From an uncultured Chloroflexota bacterium (GTDB lineage: Bacteria; Chloroflexota; Anaerolineae; Aggregatilineales; Phototrophicaceae): a stretch of DNA of 9,382 bases. The stretch covers positions 1-9,382 of the forward strand of contig CAIVEA010000228.1 in assembly GCA_903904765.1 (NCBI GenBank), given 5' to 3'. Of the stretch, positions 5,529 through 9,382 are shown piece after piece (position 1 is the stretch's first letter; every line of letters starts with the position of its first letter). The notes under the pieces are model-generated. The model was given only the letters and a program-made list of their open reading frames with translations. It did no database searches and had not been told where the DNA came from. A program made the translations under genes and the position numbers.

Positions 5529-5861
5529 TCACGACGCGACGTAAAACGCCGAGTCTTCGTACAGATTCAGATCGGCCTCGAAATCCGCCAGATCGTCATG
5601 CTCCACCAGCACCCACCCGCGCCACGCCTTCATGGTCTCGACGGGCGAGAACGGGCGCATTGACTGGGGGCGTTCCGCGATCAGCGCATCCACCTGCGCC
5701 TGCGGCAGCTTGATCGTCAGGCCGCGCTCCACCACGAACATGAACACCTTGCCGTTGGCCTTGTAGTTCGGGAAACCGAACATACGCCCGGCCTTCACCC
5801 CCGGCATCCCCAGCAGCAATTGATCGAGCAGGGCTTTCAAATCGGCACGATAGCCTTCCAT
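5529..5861 (-). CDS. TfoX/Sxy N-terminal-domain-like protein
   Basis: This 110-residue single-domain protein resembles the TfoX N-terminal domain. It has helix ALLDQLLLGMPGVKAGRMFG (10-29), then strands NGKVFMFVVERGLTIKLP (36-53), then a C-terminal part with MKAWRGWVLVEHDD (77-90) and ending EDSAFYVAS (102-110). The RMFG...GKxFxxv...lxiKl pattern is the family signature. In gamma-proteobacteria TfoX/Sxy controls competence genes, but it is two-domain there. Stand-alone N-domain proteins are widespread and mostly uncharacterised, so a competence role should not be assumed. YjbR-like folds are a less likely alternative. The ATG has AAGG 7 bases upstream. The gene lies 116 bases beyond recA on the same strand, with a palindromic repeat between, so co-transcription is possible only if the repeat does not stop transcription. 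Confidence 0.75.
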   Translation of the reverse strand: MEGYRADLKALLDQLLLGMPGVKAGRMFGFPNYKANGKVFMFVVERGLTIKLPQAQVDALIAERPQSMRPFSPVETMKAWRGWVLVEHDDLADFEADLNLYEDSAFYVAS

Positions 5862-5912
5862 GTGAACGCCTTTCTAGTGGTGATGCAAATATGCAAGTGG
5901 GATTAAAAGCAG

Positions 5913-5965
5913 AATCCCCTCCCCCTTTTTCCCTCCCCATGCATGAGGAGGGATTAGGGTGGGGA
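5913..5965. repeat. Half-copy of the dispersed G-rich palindromic repeat
   Basis: A 7-bp hairpin, TCCCTCC (5930-5936) with GGAGGGA (5947-5953), encloses a CCATGCATGA loop and is followed by TTAGGGTGGGG. This matches the reverse complement of the left arm of the element at 1408-1511 (a TCCCTCTCC stem, then GATTTAGGGTGAGGG). It sits between recA and the TfoX-like gene. Unlike the large element, only one arm is recognisable, preceded by a C-rich and T5 stretch. Confidence 0.65.
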
Positions 5966-5977
5966 CTCAGGATATGC

Positions 5978-7618
5978 TTACGTGCGGGGGATGGGCGGCA
6001 GGCCGTAATGGGCGCGGATCGCGTCCTCAATCTCGTCCGAGACCGCTTTGTTCTGCGCGAGGAACTGCTTGGAGACTTCGCGCCCTTGACCGAGCAGGCC
6101 GTCATTGTAGCGGAAGAACGCGCCACGCTTGTCAATGATGCCCAGTTCCACGCCCAAATCCACGATTTCGCCCGTCTTGCTGATGCCGCCCTCGAAGAAC
6201 ATGATGTCGAATTCGGCTTCACGGAAGGGGGCAGCCACCTTGTTTTTGGTGATACGCACTTTGGTGCGGTTGCCAATGGTGTCGCCGCCGGACTTGATGC
6301 TCTGGATGCGGCGGATGTCGAGGCGCATGCTGGCGTAGAACTTCAGCGCCCGCCCGCCGCTGGTGGTTTCTGGCGAGTTGTGAACCACCACACCATCCAC
6401 CACGTAACAATGGTTGCCTTCCACTTCAATATCGAAACGGTCTGGCGCACCGCCAATAGGCTTGATGGCAACGATGGGCATGGGGGATGGCTCAAATTTC
6501 GGGGCTGCGGTGTTGGGTGCCGCATAACCTACCATCGCCAATTCGAGTGCTGGCACAGCTGTGATGACTTTTTCGCCAATCTCTAAACTGCCCGCTTCGA
6601 GATAGCCTTCTTCTGTGAGCAGCAGATGATTCGCGGTACAAGCGAAAGTGTGCATCCCGAAAGGCGATTCGACCGTAATTTCCAGAAAATGATCTGCCGC
6701 GCCGTTGTTGAACCACTGAACGATTTTGCGTGGCTCAAACTGTCCGGTACGCGCATTGTACGATAGGACTTCGACATCCATGCGTTCGCGGACAAGCTGC
6801 CCGATGGACGCGCTTGTGCCATTCGCCAGCATCACACGGGCATCTTCACGGAAGCACCCGAACATGACACCCACTTTTTCACGAAGCTGGTTGGTGAACA
6901 GCACTGTCGAGTTCGAGTGCTTGATTGCGCCGGAGAGCTTGCGGAGTGCCTGACTCATCAGCCGCGCCTGCAACCCCACGAACGAGTCGCCCATTTCGCC
7001 TTCGATTTCCGCACGCGGAACCAGCGCCGCCACGCTATCCACCACGATCACATCCAGCGCGCCGGAGCGCACCAGCGACTCGGTGATTTCCAGCGCCTGT
7101 TCGCCCGTGTCCGGTTGCGAGATGTACAGCCGTTCCACATCCACACCGATGCGTTCGGCATAGGACGGGTCAAGCGCGTGTTCCATATCCACGAACGCGC
7201 ACAGGCCGCCGCGCCGCTGCGCTTCGCAGATCACATGCAAGCAGAGGGTGGTTTTACCGCTGGACTCGGGGCCGTAAATTTCGGTGATGCGCCCACGCGG
7301 AACGCCGCCGACACCGGTGGCAATATCCACCGTCAGCGAGCCGGTGGGGATGACCGCCACCGCCATGTGCGCTGCGTCGCCCAAGCGGATGACCGTGCCA
7401 TCGCCAAAGCGTTTGGTGATGTCCGCCAGCGTGGCTTCCAGCGCCTTCATGCGACCATGATCTTCTAACGGGGTGCTGCCATCACTTTCAACTGCTTCCT
7501 TCTTCGACTTGGAAGAAGCTTTTTTACCCTTCTTTTCGCTGGCCGCAGGTTTAGGAGCGTCCTCATCCAAACCCATTTCAGCGCCTTCGAGTTCTTGGTA
7601 ATCATCTGGTTGTGTCAC
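5978..7618 (-). CDS. recA: RecA recombinase interrupted by a mini-intein
   Basis: RecA coats single-stranded DNA, pairs it with homologous duplex and triggers LexA self-cleavage. The 546-residue precursor (numbered from the GTG at 7618) carries Walker A GPESSGKT (116-123), MEHALDP, the ALDVIVVDS Walker B strand, and the L1 region [20 protein letters not shown]. Loop L2 is split after ...REKVGVMFG (254) by an intein (255-414) and resumes at [16 protein letters not shown]. Splicing would give about 386 residues, a normal size. The N-terminal tail of about 55 residues, rich in K, S, E and D, is unusual. The longer frame opens with TTG at 7669, but that codon lies inside the predicted promoter. 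GTG 7618 has AGGA 9 bases upstream. ATG 7576 (AAGG at 7 bases) is a good alternative. Transcription appears SOS-controlled and diverges from the oxidoreductase gene. Confidence 0.95.
   Translation of the reverse strand: MTQPDDYQELEGAEMGLDEDAPKPAASEKKGKKASSKSKKEAVESDGSTPLEDHGRMKALEATLADITKRFGDGTVIRLGDAAHMAVAVIPTGSLTVDIATGVGGVPRGRITEIYGPESSGKTTLCLHVICEAQRRGGLCAFVDMEHALDPSYAERIGVDVERLYISQPDTGEQALEITESLVRSGALDVIVVDSVAALVPRAEIEGEMGDSFVGLQARLMSQALRKLSGAIKHSNSTVLFTNQLREKVGVMFGCFREDARVMLANGTSASIGQLVRERMDVEVLSYNARTGQFEPRKIVQWFNNGAADHFLEITVESPFGMHTFACTANHLLLTEEGYLEAGSLEIGEKVITAVPALELAMVGYAAPNTAAPKFEPSPMPIVAIKPIGGAPDRFDIEVEGNHCYVVDGVVVHNSPETTSGGRALKFYASMRLDIRRIQSIKSGGDTIGNRTKVRITKNKVAAPFREAEFDIMFFEGGISKTGEIVDLGVELGIIDKRGAFFRYNDGLLGQGREVSKQFLAQNKAVSDEIEDAIRAHYGLPPIPRT
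6377..6856 (-). other. RecA mini-intein (class 1, 160 residues, loop L2 insertion)
   Basis: This segment encodes a self-splicing protein element inside RecA. It starts with Cys (255 of the precursor) in block [14 protein letters not shown]. Block B is TANHLLLT (about 328-335), with the usual T and H. Block F is [12 protein letters not shown] (396-407), with H403. It ends with block G VVVHN, whose Asn414 is the last residue. The first downstream extein residue is Ser, a valid splice nucleophile. At 160 residues with no LAGLIDADG motifs it lacks a homing endonuclease. As I recall, the Mycobacterium leprae RecA intein uses the same site (VMFG/SPETT), while the M. tuberculosis one lies further downstream. 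All residues expected for splicing are present, so it is probably active. Confidence 0.93.
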
Positions 7619-7657
7619 GTGGGTTTTTCCTGATATGATTCGCTCTTCGGAAATGAA

Positions 7658-7686
7658 ATGATAGACCAAGTGTTCTAAAAACGCAA
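7658..7686 (-). promoter_or_regulatory. recA promoter with LexA/SOS-like operator
   Basis: On the minus strand -35 TTGCGT (7681-7686) and -10 TATCAT (7658-7663) are separated by 17 bases. Between them, and touching the -10, lies a near-perfect palindrome, TAGACCAAGTGTTCTA on the plus strand (7662-7677). This is TAGAACA/TGTTCTA with one mismatch. Its core, GAACACTTGGTC on the minus strand, differs by one base from the GAACNNNNGTTC form recognised by Gram-positive-type LexA. The expected transcription start is near 7651, about 33 bases before the GTG at 7618. LexA binding is inferred. Confidence 0.7.
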
Positions 7687-7748
7687 GTGTCTATCCTGTA
7701 AGAAACTATACACCAGAACCACGATTGCGGGGCATCCGAGGGGCAAGC

Positions 7749-8750
7749 ATGAAGGTCATTTTGTGCGGACTGGGCGGGATGGGGCGACACTGGTTGCGGA
7801 CAATACAGGCTTCGGCGCAGGTGCAGGTGGCCGCGCTGGTCGAAGTGGATGCGGCGGCGGCTCGCCAGTGTGCAGCCGATTTCGGCCTCGATGCGGGGCT
7901 GGTTTACTCATCGCTGGCGGCGGCGCTGGCGGCAGTACAGGCCGACGGCGTGATTGATGTCACCCCGCCTGCCGCGCACAAAGCCATCTCGTTTGCGGCG
8001 CTGGAGGCCGGTCTGCCCGTCCTATCGGAGAAGCCACTGGCGGGAACCCGCGAGGATGCCCGCGCCATCGTGGAAAAAAGCGACCAGACAGGTGTGCTGC
8101 ACATGGTCGCACAGAATTACCGCTACTCACCGCTGGCGCAAACCGTCAAGCAGGTGCTGGCGGGCGGGGAACTAGGCGCAGTCGGCGCGGTGGCAGTGCG
8201 CTTCTTCAAAGGGCCGCATTTCGGCGGCTTCCGCGAGGACATGCCCTACCCGCTGATTATTGACATGGCGATTCACCATTTCGACCTGATGCGCTTCTTT
8301 CTGGAGGCGAACCCCATCCGCGTGGCGGGGCATAGCTGGAATCCGGAGTGGAGCTGGTACAAAGGGGATGCCTCCGCATCCGTGCTGGCGGCCTTCGACA
8401 ATGGCGTACAAGTCAATTACACCGGATCGTGGTGTTCGCAGGGGCGCGAAACCTCATGGAATGCCGATTGGCGCTTCGAATGCGCGGAAGGCGTGCTGCT
8501 GGTGGAACAGGACACGGTGACGGTGCAGCGCATGACAGGCATCGAAGATCGTGGTGGGCTGCGTATCGTGCAGAACGCCCCGCCCGTGACTGTCCCGCTG
8601 GTGACGATGGAACGGGAAGCGCAGGCGTATCTGCTACACGAATTTCATGAAGCGGTCACACAGGGCAGAACGCCGGGAACGCCCTGTCAGGATAATCTGC
8701 ACACGGTAGAGATGGTGTTCGATGTGGTGCAATCTTTCCAGCAGGGATAA
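7749..8750 (+). CDS. Gfo/Idh/MocA-family NAD(P)-dependent oxidoreductase
   Basis: This 333-residue oxidoreductase is of the glucose-fructose oxidoreductase/inositol dehydrogenase family, whose members reduce or oxidise sugars and sugar derivatives with NAD(P). The N-terminal Rossmann fold opens MKVILCGLGGMGRHW (GxGxxG at 7-12). DGVIDVTPPAAH (66-77) follows the cofactor site. The catalytic EKP triad is at 94-96 (K95), then QNYRY (122-126). The C-terminal domain carries IIDMAIHHFDLMRF (170-183), where D172, H176 and D179 match the family's DxGxHxxD-type active-site motif, though the G is A here. Length is typical. The substrate cannot be read from sequence. I chose the ATG at 7749 because GAGGGG lies 5 bases upstream; the longer frame starts with TTG. 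It is divergent from recA, sharing the 130-base gap, and no sugar transporter or kinase adjoins it. Confidence 0.92.
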   Translation: MKVILCGLGGMGRHWLRTIQASAQVQVAALVEVDAAAARQCAADFGLDAGLVYSSLAAALAAVQADGVIDVTPPAAHKAISFAALEAGLPVLSEKPLAGTREDARAIVEKSDQTGVLHMVAQNYRYSPLAQTVKQVLAGGELGAVGAVAVRFFKGPHFGGFREDMPYPLIIDMAIHHFDLMRFFLEANPIRVAGHSWNPEWSWYKGDASASVLAAFDNGVQVNYTGSWCSQGRETSWNADWRFECAEGVLLVEQDTVTVQRMTGIEDRGGLRIVQNAPPVTVPLVTMEREAQAYLLHEFHEAVTQGRTPGTPCQDNLHTVEMVFDVVQSFQQG

Positions 8751-8773
8751 ACGGCGATAAACCTTAAGGCTCG

Positions 8774-8883
8774 AAAATGTGTAATGTTATAAAATGTGTA
8801 TATAATGCGGTGCGAATCGGGTAGCGTCATAGTCGTAAGCTCACCCTGTTCGCATCGCTGATAGCATTATACTCAAACACATT
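8774..8883. promoter_or_regulatory. Direct repeats and long imperfect palindrome upstream of the sensor gene
   Basis: AAAATGTGTA occurs twice (8774-8783 and 8791-8800), 17 bases apart, and the second copy abuts TATAAT (8801-8806). An inverted copy, ACACATT, lies at 8877-8883. TATAATGC (8801-8808) is mirrored by GCATTATA (8864-8871), and TGCGAA (8811-8816) by TTCGCA (8849-8854) with mostly paired flanks. The whole forms an imperfect palindrome of about 90 bp ending 8 bases before the ATG at 8892. It could be a promoter with operator sites plus a structured leader. The repeat spacing of 17 bases is not a clean helical multiple. No good -35 is seen. Confidence 0.5.
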
Positions 8884-8891
8884 ACGACACG

Positions 8892-9382
8892 ATGAAAAAT
8901 CGTCTATTGCTTTCGCAAATCAGTTTACAGACGCGATTTTCGCTGATTCTAACCGCGATTTTCATCGTTGGTATTATTGCATCGTGGGTTGGCTTTACGC
9001 AGATTCTGCAAGATGAAGCCGAGGAGGAAATGACCTATCGCGGCATGGCGATGATGGGGCTGTTGAGTTCCGTTCGTAATTACACCAATGAACACATTGC
9101 CCCGCTATTAGACCATCATCTAGATAGTGAAACGGATTTCATCCCCGAAGCCATCCCTGCCTTTGCTGCCTATACCATCTTTCAGATGTTCACTCAAGAT
9201 GGGCAGTACAGTGATCTCGTCTATAAAGAAGCCTCATTGAATCCCAAAAACCCGGATGATCTGGCGAACGAGTTTGAGGCCAATCTCATCGAGGCATTCC
9301 AGAATGACTACAGTCTGACGGAACTCAGCGGCTTTGCCACCCTTAACAACCAACTCACGTTTTATGTTTCGCGTCCGCTGGT
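8892..9382 (+). CDS. Membrane-anchored Tll0287-like (DUF3365) sensor protein, 5' part only
   Basis: This open frame begins at the ATG at 8892 and runs off the right edge without a stop (163 complete codons). Residues about 16-37 (FSLILTAIFIVGIIASWVGF) form a membrane anchor after a short basic start. The rest is an extracytoplasmic sensing domain of the Tll0287-like/DUF3365 type: VRNYTNEHIAPLL (61-73), ETDFIPEAIPAFAAYTIFQMF (80-100), DLVYKEASLNPKNPDDLANE (108-127), FEANLIEAF (128-136) and the last visible YVSRPL (158-163). In this family a CxxCH-type haem site usually follows soon after, and the domain often sits ahead of HAMP, kinase or cyclase parts. None of those is in the window, so the output is unknown. 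No Shine-Dalgarno is evident. Upstream lies a complex palindrome. Confidence 0.85.
   Translation, partial: MKNRLLLSQISLQTRFSLILTAIFIVGIIASWVGFTQILQDEAEEEMTYRGMAMMGLLSSVRNYTNEHIAPLLDHHLDSETDFIPEAIPAFAAYTIFQMFTQDGQYSDLVYKEASLNPKNPDDLANEFEANLIEAFQNDYSLTELSGFATLNNQLTFYVSRPL

Noticed and set aside
5529..5861. Competence regulator (full TfoX/Sxy) assignment
   Set aside because: Only an N-domain-like region of 110 residues is present. The C-terminal domain is absent and no competence genes adjoin it apart from recA.
5891..7468. Plus-strand open frames antisense to recA (5891-6586 and 6917-7468)
   Set aside because: They are mirror frames of the GC-rich recA gene. The minus strand carries complete RecA and intein motifs, and the antisense products are His/Arg/Ala-rich with no known fold.
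7619..7669. TTG start at 7669 for recA
   Set aside because: The codon falls inside the predicted SOS box and upstream of the predicted transcription start. GTG 7618 and ATG 7576 have ribosome sites.
8801..8871. tRNA or intrinsic terminator in the gap before the sensor gene
   Set aside because: The paired arms do not make a cloverleaf or carry a T-arm consensus, and no T run follows the stem on either strand.

Overview
This window most likely comes from a free-living bacterium of the Chloroflexota (Anaerolineae-like). That is an inference from gene content and moderate-to-high GC: a DUF5679-type zinc ribbon fused to a TIR domain, a Tll0287-like sensor, a RecA with a charged N-terminal tail and a mini-intein, a stand-alone T2SF domain, and dispersed G-rich palindromic repeats. 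No rRNA, tRNA, CRISPR array, transposase or phage structural gene was seen. The genes look like a mix of housekeeping and accessory functions rather than one pathway.

Layout. From left to right: a repeat end; a HEAT-repeat protein (-); a LolD/MacB-type ABC ATPase (-); a 104-bp palindromic repeat element and a terminator-like hairpin; a 65-aa hypothetical protein (-); and an ankyrin-repeat protein (-). Next comes a compact two-gene cassette (+), a ribbon-helix-helix-like protein followed by an orphan T2SF-domain protein. Its promoter carries a perfect 19-bp palindrome. The cassette is followed by a decayed fragment of a second ankyrin gene and an unrecognised cysteine-containing protein (+). 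A PhzF-family protein (+) converges on, and overlaps by its stop codon, the zinc ribbon-TIR gene (-). After that come a TfoX-N-like protein (-), another palindromic repeat copy, and recA (-).

recA is interrupted by a 160-residue mini-intein in loop L2, at the junction ...VMFG / SPETT.... Its predicted promoter contains a near-palindromic LexA/SOS-type box. Divergent from recA is a Gfo/Idh/MocA oxidoreductase (+). An AT-rich region with two direct repeats and a roughly 90-bp imperfect palindrome then leads into the 5' part of a membrane-anchored Tll0287-like (DUF3365) sensor that runs off the right edge.

Most notable: (i) the RHH + T2SF two-gene module with an operator-like palindrome between -35 and -10, arranged like an autoregulated toxin-antitoxin or regulator-effector pair but with an effector not known to me in that role; (ii) the recA mini-intein under an apparent SOS promoter; (iii) the zinc ribbon-TIR fusion, whose usual catalytic glutamate position appears to be alanine; (iv) a degraded ankyrin paralogue flanking the module; (v) a family of dispersed palindromic repeats.
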